From the NCBI GenBank assembly GCA_945910005.1, contig OX246741.1, positions 45,371,740-45,435,739 of the forward strand: a stretch of DNA of 64,000 nucleotides, in the 5' to 3' direction. Of this stretch, positions 1-9,143 are shown one piece after another. The notes beneath the pieces were generated by a model, which did not search any database, was not told the DNA's origin, and saw nothing but the letters and a program-made list of their open reading frames with translations. The translations under genes were made by a program, and so were the position numbers. Numbering within the stretch: position 1 is the stretch's first letter; every line of letters begins with the position of its first letter. Origin of the DNA: Isoperla grammatica (lineage: Eukaryota; Arthropoda; Insecta; Plecoptera; Perlodidae).

Positions 1-2650
1 GGCCGAACAACCACTGGAGTCTTGGGTGTTAATGTAGTCATATAAAGGTTTGCCCTCAAGCCTTACAATCAGAGCCTCAACGGCATCCACACTGGCATGT
101 TCACTATTACACAGTGTATGAAGCGGTGTTTGATCGTTCTTTAATCGAGCCTGTATGTCCACACCCTTAGATATGAGGTGTTCCATGATCTCAGTGTTAC
201 CGTTATTACAAGCATAATGTAAGGCCGACCAACCATCGGAGTCTTGGGTGTTAATGTAGTCAGATAAAGGTTTGCCCTCCAGCCTTACAATGAGAGCCTT
301 AACGGCATCTACACTGGCATGTTGACTATTACACAGGATATGAAGCAGTGTATGATCGCGGTTTGTACGAGGCTGTATGTCCCCGCCCTTAGATATAAGG
401 TGTTCCATGATCTCAGTGTTACCCCTTTTACAAGCATAATGTAAGGCCGAACAACCACTGGAGTCTTGGGTGTTAATGTAGTCAGATAAAGGTTTGCCCT
501 CCAGCCTTACAATGAGAGCCTTAACGGCATCTACACTGGCATGTTGACTATTACACAGGATATGAAGCAGTGTATCATCGCGGTTTGTACGAGGCTGTAT
601 GTCCCCGCCCTTAGATATGAGGAGTTCCATGATCTCAGTGTTACCGCTATTACAAGCAGAATGTAAGGCCGACCAACCATCGGAGTCTTGGGTGTTAATG
701 TAGTCAGATAAAGGTTTGCCCTCCAGCCTTACAATGAGAGCCTTAACGGCATCTACACTGGCATGTTCACTATCACACAGGATATGAAGCGGTGTACAAT
801 CGTTCTTTGTACGAGCCTGTATGTCCCCGCCCTTAGATATGAGGAGTTCCATGATCTCAGTGTTACCGCTATTACAAGCAGAATGTAAGGCCGAACAACC
901 ATTGGAGTCTTGGATTCTAATGTAGTCATATAAACGTTTGCCCTCAAGCCTTACAATCAGAGCCTTAACGGCATCCACACTGGCATGTTCACTATTTAAC
1001 AGTGTATGAAGCGGTGTTTGATCGTTCTTTAATCGAGCCTGTATGTCCACACCCTTAGATATGAGGAGTTTCATGACCTCAGTGTTACTGTGATTACAAG
1101 TATTATGTAAGGCCGACCGACCATTGGAGTCTTGGGTGTTAATGTAGTCATATAAAGGTTTGCCTTCCAGCCTCTCAATCAGAGCCTTTACGGCATCCAC
1201 ACTGGCATGTTGACTATTGCACAGTATTTGGAGCAGTGTTTGATCGTTCTTTGTACGAGCTTGTATGTCTCCGCAATTAGATATGAGGAGTTCTGTGATC
1301 TCAGTGTGACCGTGTTTACAAGCATAATGTAAGGCCGAACAACCATCGGAGTTTTGGGTGTTAATGTAGTCATATAAAGGTTTGCCCTCCAGCCTTACAA
1401 TCAGAGCCTTAACGGCATCTACACTGACATGTTCACTATCACATAGAACATGGAGCAGTGTATGATCGTTCTTTGTACGAGCCTGTATGTCCCCGCCCTT
1501 AGATATGAGGAGTTCCGTGATCTCAGTGTGACCGTGTTTAAAAGCATAATGTAAGGCCGACCAACCATTGGAGCGTTGGGTGTTAATGTAGTCAGATAAA
1601 GGTTTGCCTTCCAGCCTTACAATCAGAGCCTTAACGGCATCTACACTGACACGTTTACTATTACACAGGATATGAAGCAGTGTATGATCGTTCTTTGTAC
1701 GAGCCTGTATGTCCCCGCCCTTAGATATGAGGAGTTCCATGATCTCAGTGTTACCGCTATTACAAGCATAATGTAAGGCCGACCAACCATCGGAGTCTTG
1801 GGTGTTTATGTAGTCAGATAAAGGTTTGCCCTCCAGACTTACAATCAGAGCCTTAACGGTATCCACACTTGCAAAGTAAATCCTACTCAGGAAATGAAGC
1901 GGTGTTTGATCGTCCTTTGTACGAGCCTGTATGTCCCCGCCCTTAGATATGAGGAGTTCCATGATCTCAGTGTTACCGCTATTACAAGCATAATGTAAGG
2001 CCGACCAACCATCGGAGTCTTGGGTGTTTATGTAGTCAGATAAAGGTTTGCCCTCCAGCCTCACAATGAGAGACCTTAAAGCATCCACACTGGCAAGATC
2101 ATTCCTACTCAGTAAATGGAGCGGTGTTTGATCGTTGTTTGTACGAGCCTGTATGTCCCGGCCCTTAGATATGGGGAGTTCCATGATCTCAGTGTTGTCG
2201 CTATTACAAGCATAATGTGAGGCCGACCATTGTTTGATTGTTCTCCACCATCGCACGAGGTATCGACCACCATTGTTTATGTAGTCAGATAAACGTTTGC
2301 CCTCCAGCCTTACGAGTTCAGACCTTAAAGCATCCTCACTGGCAAGGTCACTCATACTGAGGATATGAAGCGGTGTTTGGTTGTTGTTTGTACGAGCCTG
2401 TATGTCCCCGCCCTTAGATATGAGGAGTTTCATGACCTCAGTGTTACCGTGCATACAAGCATAATGTAAGGCCGACCAACCATCGGAGTCTTGGGTGTTT
2501 ATGTAGTCAGATAAAGGTTTGCCCTCCAGCCTTACAGTCAGAGCCTTAACGGCATCTACACTGGCATGTTTACTTTTACACAGTGTATGAAGCGGTGTTT
2601 GATCGTCGTTTGTACGAGCCTGTAAGTCTCCACCTTTGGATACGAGAAGA
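1..2650 (-). repeat. 222-bp tandem repeat encoding 74-residue double ankyrin units
   Basis: The motif GGCCGA(A/C)C(A)ACC recurs at 1, 223, 445, 667, 889, 1111, 1333, 1555, 1777, 1999, 2221 and 2470. Eleven of these twelve starts are exactly 222 bp apart. Each unit codes for one 33-residue ankyrin repeat (ALHYAC...GNTE) and one 41-residue repeat (TPLH...) with a longer loop ending DYINTQDS. The 2221-2470 interval is 27 bp longer, an in-frame insertion described separately. The near-identity of units suggests ongoing unequal exchange. Confidence 0.93.
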
Positions 2651-5600
2651 GTTATTGCTTGTTTGATGTTCTCAGTCATCTCGGCAGCGAGGTGTAGTGT
2701 AGAATCACCATTAGAGTCGCGTGCGTTGATGTATCTAGAAACAGTATCTGTTACACGCTCAAGAGGTAAAACCACGAGTTGACGAGTAGTCGATACCTCG
2801 TGCGATGGTGGAGATTGCGAGTTGATGCCGGAAGTGAGTGCTTCCATATTTTTTACTAGACGTTTAGCGTCTTTAGCCATGCCATGTTTATATGCGATGT
2901 GCAACCAGGTACCTGATGAAGGCAATGTATTATTGTTTTCGAGAACACTCAAGAGACGTTGTTTTGTCGATCTCATTTTCTTGATATCTTTGTCGTCACG
3001 TTCTTCTGCCAGCTGCGCATGTAAGAGTTCGAAGGCTTGCCAAGACTCACTGTGGGTAGCGTACTCCAGCGCACTCAAGCCCAATACTTTGTCGTCCTGG
3101 TAAAATGTCGCCCCGTGCTCCAATAGAACCTGCATCATGCCCGAAATGTCTGAGCGTATCCTAGCGTTGCCGACAGCCGCTGCCAGATGCAATGCGGTCC
3201 GACCGCCCAGGTCTGTGACGTTGACGTCTTCTTTCCCTGCTGACAACAATGACGTCACCGTCTCTAGATCCTGGTTGACCACAGCCGTGAGCAGATCGGA
3301 ATTTCTTGCAAGCATCAGGTCCAAAAGTCGGCGAATCAATTTGAATTCATCCCTAAACAAGTTTCTTCGAAGGAAATCTTTGTTTTTTGCGTATTTTTGA
3401 GATAACCATAGTGCTGCGAAATATTCCGCGAAGGCTCTGTGTAAGAAGGTCGGTTTACTATTTACAATGTTTGTAATAATACCGCCCTTGTATGCATAGG
3501 TGCTAATGTCGTGCAGTATCTCTTCTTGTTGCTCTTTGATGTATAGACTGTTGTGTAACTTGTCAACGTTGATTAGAAGCATGATAGAAGCCAGCATATG
3601 GCACTTGGAAAAGTTTTTGAAAACATTTTTTTGTTCACAAGTTATATTATGTTGTTTGCTCCAACCAATTTTATCTAAATAAATTTCAAATTTATTGGAC
3701 ACAACCTGTTCAAACATTGTGACAATATTGAGTTTGTCTGGTATATCACCTGTTGTTTTTTGTTCTTTGAAGTAATCCGAGTAGATCTCAGCTACCACCA
3801 TTGTCAAAAGGGGAGTTCCCAAGAATTCTCTGCCAATGTCATCTAAAGAATCTGCTATTAAATTTATGAGTTTTTTTATAAGTTCTCTCAGTTGAAAGTT
3901 TGTTGTTGAGGTTGATATATCTTTTTTCCAAAATTCATTAAAGAATAGTATTTGGTCTTGTTCACTGAATTTTCTTATAGTGAAAGTGAGCGTTTGTAAC
4001 TGTGTTTCCAGGCGGCGTTTAAGTGCGTTCCGTGATGTTATGTAAATCTTGCATGTCGTAGTTTTGAGCAAGCTAGTGATCAAGGTCACACCCTTCTCTG
4101 TGTAATCCGGCGCTATCTCGTCCATCCCATCGAGAAGCACAACGCACTTCCCCTTCCCCATCATGAATCGAAACAAACAACCCTCCATTTCAGTCTCGCT
4201 GATGTTAACAGCCAAAGACAAAAACTTGACAGCGTCATCACTAAACTTTATCAGCTTGTCGATGTGATCCTTCAGGTCGACTCGGATGACCCAGTGCAAA
4301 GGATGGGCCTGCTTGGTCTCCCAGGCGAGGTGAGTGATGAATGTACTCTTCCCCATTCCGGCCTCCGCACAGATGATAATCACTCTACCCTCCAGGTCAA
4401 GTTTTTTGCCGGGTTTGTACAGGGTCGGATTTTCTTCTATTATAAATTCGTTGATAGTATCGACGCTGCCTTTAGTGTTCAACCACTCGAGATTTCCATC
4501 GGAACACATCCTCAGCTCATGCAAGTTCCCTCTATGTTTAACCACATTCCTGATATCCTCGTTGGTAAATTCAGATCCTACCACAAAGTGGCGACAAGGA
4601 GAGTCCCTACTGAAGTCTTTAACATTATCGACCTTTGCCTCTGCTGGAACTAATTTCTGCAATTCCTGCTCCGTTATGTTACGTACGAAGTACTTATCTG
4701 AGTTCGTTTCTTTAAGAATGTCTTTGTTTAACCGCGTTCGCCTCTCCAGAGTTCGAGGAATGTAGTAGGAAATTGGCTCGTCAAGTAGAGGTCCAAGCAA
4801 CACGGGCGACACGGGTCCTGTGGGGAAGCATTTCTTAACTAAATCGTCATTGAAAACATCAGAAACTAAATCAGTTTCCTTCTCCAGCAGTTTCCTCATT
4901 TTAACTAATTTATCTTGGAATAAAACGTCCCTGTTCTCCAACCATTCTTGACATTTGGTGTCCAGGTGTGATATTGATATCGTGTCTTGAATCTCCCAAC
5001 ACTCAACAGATTTAGGGATACATTTCTTTAGATTTACTGTGAATGCATCATTTGTAGCAGACACAATAATAATTTTTTGTTCACAGTCGTTCTTGAATTG
5101 TTGACTTAAAGTTGTGCACATTGCTTGATGCTCATCACTGGAGTCACTGACGATCACCAGCCTCTTGTGCCTATTTCGTCTCCATTTCGACATCCAGTCA
5201 TCGGGTCGTTTCAATAAAGAATCCAAATCCAGTACTATTGTGTAATGGTCATTGACTTTCTGAAACGACTTCACGAGTTTTGTGCAACATAGATTTATGC
5301 ACGATGGCGAGGGACTAATATGCACAAAGCCATACTTATCAATATTTTTTATATCGAAAAGATGATCATTCTGAAATGATATGTGGTTTAAAAAGAATCG
5401 TTCTAGACTTTGCGTTTCGAGTGAGGTCATTTGGAATTCATTCATCATTTGCTCCAATAGGTCGCTGCCGTTAGTTAAACTCTGTCTACTCCTACGCCAC
5501 CATTGACTGATTGAGTCTATGTAACTCTGATATAATTGGTCAATATCTCGGGTAAGCATGGAATTATAGATCAACAGTTCATCTTTGATAAGTTGCTTCA

Positions 5601-6276
5601 TTTGCTCCAAGGAGGGTTGCCCAGTAAACAATATGCAGGCATCCATAAAATCTTTTACCTCCTCAACGACTTTGTGCTCTTCCGTTAGATGTTCAAAGAT
5701 ATCTTTGTCGCAATTTTCTTTGTAATTGAAACTAAATATTAGTTCTGTTTTTAGGTTTGACTTGAACAAGGTGTCTATTTTACTACTGTCGAAAAGTGTC
5801 TTGCGCTCATTAGCTCTATTGGACAAATCATCGTGCGTTTTTGCGTTTGTGTACAAACAAAATGTACTGTCTTGTATTGTACAGCCTTCAAATAAGGATT
5901 GACTGGAAGCGGTTTCTAATAGCTTCTTTATTTCAACATACGATTGTAAGTATTTCCTTAGTGAGAAGTCATGTTTACCCTTTAGTTGATTAATTCCAAG
6001 CTTGGCAGAATCCAAGTTCTTCAACTGAATGTAGCACGTCTGCCAAACCTGGGGATTGTCCTCGGTCTTATACTTAACAAACACGTCGTCCCAGGCCCCA
6101 ACCTTGTCCACATTTGACGCAAGGTGGAACTCGGTGACGATCTTGCTGTTCTTGAGACGCAGGAATTGTAAAGCGAGGAATGTGATTTCAAACTGTGGGC
6201 CCAAATCTTTTATGCGACCCTTCGTCTTATCGTAGATGATCGGGGTTGAAACGGGGACGCTAGAAAATGAAACCAT
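1..6276 (-). CDS. NACHT NTPase with nuclease-like N-terminus and long ankyrin array (partial, open at left edge)
   Basis: One frame stays open for 2,092 codons from the ATG at 6276 (an in-frame TAA lies 18 bp upstream) to the window edge, so the C-terminus is missing. Residues about 20-130 read like the Cap4/DUF4297 nuclease-type domain: GPQFE at 26-30, Glu49, Asp63-Asp64, then Q84-L-K86. The NACHT domain carries Walker A with G640-M-G-K-S-T (the usual first Gly is Ala637) and Walker B around D716-G-M-D-E720, followed by helical ARM/winged-helix-like sequence ending in HRAFAEYFAALW. Ankyrin repeats begin near residue 995, and from about residue 1205 become a regular 74-residue (222-bp) double unit. 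The family senses a ligand through the repeats and oligomerises through NACHT; a cytosolic innate-immune role is inferred. No intron is visible across 6.3 kb. The nuclease assignment is the least certain part. Confidence 0.9.
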   Translation of the reverse strand, partial: MVSFSSVPVSTPIIYDKTKGRIKDLGPQFEITFLALQFLRLKNSKIVTEFHLASNVDKVGAWDDVFVKYKTEDNPQVWQTCYIQLKNLDSAKLGINQLKGKHDFSLRKYLQSYVEIKKLLETASSQSLFEGCTIQDSTFCLYTNAKTHDDLSNRANERKTLFDSSKIDTLFKSNLKTELIFSFNYKENCDKDIFEHLTEEHKVVEEVKDFMDACILFTGQPSLEQMKQLIKDELLIYNSMLTRDIDQLYQSYIDSISQWWRRSRQSLTNGSDLLEQMMNEFQMTSLETQSLERFFLNHISFQNDHLFDIKNIDKYGFVHISPSPSCINLCCTKLVKSFQKVNDHYTIVLDLDSLLKRPDDWMSKWRRNRHKRLVIVSDSSDEHQAMCTTLSQQFKNDCEQKIIIVSATNDAFTVNLKKCIPKSVECWEIQDTISISHLDTKCQEWLENRDVLFQDKLVKMRKLLEKETDLVSDVFNDDLVKKCFPTGPVSPVLLGPLLDEPISYYIPRTLERRTRLNKDILKETNSDKYFVRNITEQELQKLVPAEAKVDNVKDFSRDSPCRHFVVGSEFTNEDIRNVVKHRGNLHELRMCSDGNLEWLNTKGSVDTINEFIIEENPTLYKPGKKLDLEGRVIIICAEAGMGKSTFITHLAWETKQAHPLHWVIRVDLKDHIDKLIKFSDDAVKFLSLAVNISETEMEGCLFRFMMGKGKCVVLLDGMDEIAPDYTEKGVTLITSLLKTTTCKIYITSRNALKRRLETQLQTLTFTIRKFSEQDQILFFNEFWKKDISTSTTNFQLRELIKKLINLIADSLDDIGREFLGTPLLTMVVAEIYSDYFKEQKTTGDIPDKLNIVTMFEQVVSNKFEIYLDKIGWSKQHNITCEQKNVFKNFSKCHMLASIMLLINVDKLHNSLYIKEQQEEILHDISTYAYKGGIITNIVNSKPTFLHRAFAEYFAALWLSQKYAKNKDFLRRNLFRDEFKLIRRLLDLMLARNSDLLTAVVNQDLETVTSLLSAGKEDVNVTDLGGRTALHLAAAVGNARIRSDISGMMQVLLEHGATFYQDDKVLGLSALEYATHSESWQAFELLHAQLAEERDDKDIKKMRSTKQRLLSVLENNNTLPSSGTWLHIAYKHGMAKDAKRLVKNMEALTSGINSQSPPSHEVSTTRQLVVLPLERVTDTVSRYINARDSNGDSTLHLAAEMTENIKQAITLLVSKGGDLQARTNDDQTPLHTLCKSKHASVDAVKALTVRLEGKPLSDYINTQDSDGWSALHYACMHGNTEVMKLLISKGGDIQARTNNNQTPLHILSMSDLASEDALRSELVRLEGKRLSDYINNGGRYLVRWWRTIKQWSASHYACNSDNTEIMELPISKGRDIQARTNNDQTPLHLLSRNDLASVDALRSLIVRLEGKPLSDYINTQDSDGWSALHYACNSGNTEIMELLISKGGDIQARTKDDQTPLHFLSRIYFASVDTVKALIVSLEGKPLSDYINTQDSDGWSALHYACNSGNTEIMELLISKGGDIQARTKNDHTLLHILCNSKRVSVDAVKALIVRLEGKPLSDYINTQRSNGWSALHYAFKHGHTEITELLISKGGDIQARTKNDHTLLHVLCDSEHVSVDAVKALIVRLEGKPLYDYINTQNSDGCSALHYACKHGHTEITELLISNCGDIQARTKNDQTLLQILCNSQHASVDAVKALIERLEGKPLYDYINTQDSNGRSALHNTCNHSNTEVMKLLISKGVDIQARLKNDQTPLHTLLNSEHASVDAVKALIVRLEGKRLYDYIRIQDSNGCSALHSACNSGNTEIMELLISKGGDIQARTKNDCTPLHILCDSEHASVDAVKALIVRLEGKPLSDYINTQDSDGWSALHSACNSGNTEIMELLISKGGDIQPRTNRDDTLLHILCNSQHASVDAVKALIVRLEGKPLSDYINTQDSSGCSALHYACKRGNTEIMEHLISKGGDIQPRTNRDHTLLHILCNSQHASVDAVKALIVRLEGKPLSDYINTQDSDGWSALHYACNNGNTEIMEHLISKGVDIQARLKNDQTPLHTLCNSEHASVDAVEALIVRLEGKPLYDYINTQDSSGCSA
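2221..2280 (-). other. 27-bp in-frame insertion in one ankyrin unit, inverted copy of a segment of the same gene
   Basis: Bases 2242-2267 are the exact reverse complement of 2789-2814, a 26-bp match. The copy replaces the usual loop between two ankyrin helices with an unrelated Arg/Trp-rich stretch (RYLVRWWR) and keeps the frame, adding nine residues net. The source lies about 550 bp away in the linker before the regular ankyrin array. Confidence 0.85.
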
Positions 6277-7254
6277 AAACGTTAGGCGCTTTTACGCCCA
6301 GTTTATTGGGCGCTGACATCTTTGACGTCCGCCATTATAACCATTTTACTTCCTCAATGCACAGCCTTCTCGACGGGTCAATTCGCGATAGAATCTCAGT
6401 TTGAACCGACGTTTAAGAAGACTGTGGCTCAATGTAACCCGTAAATTGAATACACCACCCAGCGGCGTGTCGGTAAACCTCCTAGTTAGGTCGTCGCAAC
6501 CCGTTCTACAATGTTAAAAATCACATGTTATTCAAATGGGAGAAATGTAAAAGAAAAGAAATGAAGTGATCTGTAAAATAGAATTACCTCCTAAAAAGAA
6601 AAAATCATCATATTTTATAATCTTCAATCATTATATTCTATCAAAATTTCTCTTCTAGGTGTTTTAAGTATTGTGTTACATGATCTACAACGGATATTTA
6701 ATTATTATAACAGTTTTTTTAGTGGGACCCAAAATGGCGATTTTGATTCCCTTGCGCCGACCTTACTTGGGAGTTCGACAAGCCTCCGCTAGGCGGAGAT
6801 CAGGAGGACCTTGGAAATTACATATTGTCATCCAGAAGGCTTTGTGTTCAAGAATGGTTGCAATGGCGGTTGGAAGTCAAACGATGGCCAAAATATAATG
6901 CCTTATATTGAGATTATATCTTAGATCAGATGAAAAGCCAATCAGTAAATAAAAAAATAATGTGTTAATATTTGGCTGTTTTCCAAAAAACCTCGTATGA
7001 TAACATTTGGAAATTTTAAATCCCCGTTTTGATTTTCACATAATAATTGCTTCATAAATTTAATTTGGTATTGGCAAAGATATTTATTTTTGATGTTGTT
7101 ATTTTTCCACTAGACAATGTCATGACTTCTTATGTGGATAGGTATATGCAAATAAAAGGACAAAAAATATTACTTAAAAAAAAAAAGAAGTGTACATCAG
7201 GAGATTTTAAAATTGGGTCAGGTCGTGAAAGAAGCGACACGAGCAACAACAACC
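6277..7254. other. 5' flank of the NACHT-ankyrin gene, AT-rich intergenic
   Basis: This is the upstream side of the receptor gene. Nothing in it resembles a coding exon. A promoter must lie here or further right, but no convincing TATA box or initiator can be singled out. The stretch 6530-7200 is strongly AT-rich and ends in a short A-run. Confidence 0.4.
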
Positions 7255-7670
7255 ACAACTCAGCCATGTGTTGTGGCCGCCATGTTTGATGCCGGGAGGG
7301 GTGAACAACCACAACCACTACTCACCCATGTGTTGTGGCCGCCATGTTTGATGCCAAGAGGGGCGAACAACAACAACCACTACTCACCCATGTGTTGTGG
7401 CCGCCATGTTTGATGCCAAGAGGGGCGAACAACAACAACCACTACTCACCCTTGTGTTGTGGCCGCCATGTTTGATGCCAAGAGGGGCGAACAACAACAA
7501 CCACTACTCACCCTTGTGTTGTGGCCGCCATGTTCAATGACCCATGTGTTGTGGCCGCCATGTTTGATGCCGGGAGGGGCGAACAACAACAACCTCTACT
7601 CACCTCTGTGTTGTTGCCGCCATGTTTGGTGACCCATGTGTTGTGGCCGCCATGTGTTATGCCGGGAGAG
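7255..7670. repeat. 62-bp minisatellite carrying GCCGCCATGTT motifs
   Basis: Units begin with CATGTGTTGTGG at 7265, 7327 and 7389, continue as CTTGTG at 7451 and 7513 with an exact 62-bp step, and then become shorter and irregular to about 7670. Each unit holds the core GGCCGCCATGTT, eight times in all, which matches the YY1 consensus. Short open frames across it arise from the repetition and are not considered genes. Confidence 0.85.
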
Positions 7671-7679
7671 GCGAAAAAC

Positions 7680-8451
7680 TTTCGCCTCTCGATCTTCCGT
7701 CCATCCCTGCGGCTGCTGTCTGTAACCAGGGTGCATTGCGGTTAGTCTGTGCTTCTCACCATTTCTCTAATATTTTATAATACAGCACATGCACAGCTGG
7801 GCATGGAAAAGTAATTTACCATACCTCAGATGTAAAACTTACATAGGCCTACCCAATTTGTTTTATAACTTTTTTTAGTCCAGCCCACTTTTTCCAATAC
7901 TTGGCTTTGCCATAAAATTGGTTATCATATGTTTAAGGGTTGGAATTTTTGTCGGGTAAGTTTATTTGTTTATTTTTAATGTCATTTGTATAAATGCACA
8001 CTTCAAAGCGATTTTCCTAAAAATGTCTTTAATATTCAATGGTAATATAGATAGCAGGCACGCATAATAATAATATAGGAAGGTATGATTAAGGATTGGC
8101 TATATCAAGGTTCTGACTCTTGCTATATAAACGTGGGTTATAACCAGCAAGGTAAAGAAGACATAAGTCACATTTGTAAAAATACATTGAACAATAAATC
8201 CAAGAAAATGTAACATAATTTTCAAAGTTTAGACGAGTGTATCACTGAGCCATTGATTGAAGTGGTGATAATTAGGTTAACAAAGAAAATTTGGAAGTAC
8301 TCTCTGCACATTGAAACTAAAATGGATGGCTCGTAGATTACTGGCTATGTCTGATCGCAAAACTTCGATACGCCCCTAGCGGACAAAATTGTTCCTGAGC
8401 TAACGGGTCTAGCGCTCTGTCAACGAATTCTCGCACACCACACGGTACTTA
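7680..8451. other. AT-rich intergenic sequence
   Basis: No gene, repeat array or paired inverted repeat could be recognised in this stretch. Confidence 0.3.
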
Positions 8452-9143
8452 TTTCGTTCTCGCTGTTATACTATTCGTTTTGAAGGAAAAACTTAGAGAA
8501 AAGCGTATTTAGTTTATATGCCAATAGTCATCATAAAGGTTATTTCAAAATTATAGGTCCAGTATTTCTCTGGTTATAACAATTCACGCAATAAATCGTA
8601 AAATGAGACCAGTTCTGATTGTTTACTCAACTTCAATTGCCGAAAAACTAATAATCGGATTTTGATGAGGTTTCCTAAACAATATGAACCAACAATGTGA
8701 GATACTAGACAAAAATACTTTCTAGATAGGAAGTTCCCCGAATGAAAATTCATAGCATGCACTAACTCGCAGGGTGCGTAGTTTCACGGCCCCAACCATT
8801 GCTTTTGAGGTCCAACTGAACCCGGCATATTAGTGCATGCTATGAATTTTTGTTTGAGCAGTTTCTATCTATAAAGTATGTTTGTTTATTATTTCACATT
8901 ATTGATACATATTCTAAATAAACTCTCGTCCAAATCCAATAATTGTTTTTTCGACAGTTGAAGTTTGGAAAACAATAAGAAATATGCTAATTTTCCTATG
9001 CTTTGCGCGAATTGTTATTCCAAGGTAACTACTGGGTTTATAATTTAGAAATAACATTTATGATGACTATTGCCATATAAACTAAATACGCTTTACTATA
9101 AGTGTTCCTTCAGAATGAATAGTTTAACAGCTATCACGAGATT
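8452..9143. mobile_element. ~690-bp diverged palindrome (foldback or long-TIR MITE)
   Basis: The two halves are reverse complements with substitutions and small indels, centred near 8797. The best pair is 21 bp perfect (8745-8765 against 8830-8850). Further out, the segment ending GTTTATATGCCAATAGTC at 8511-8530 pairs with 9063-9085, and CTGTTATACTATTCG at 8463-8477 pairs with sequence near 9115-9135. The loop is about 64 bp. No target duplication was identified, so mobile origin is inferred from structure. Confidence 0.75.

Noticed and set aside
4264..4765. 129- and 143-codon plus-strand frames
   Set aside because: Antisense to the NACHT domain.
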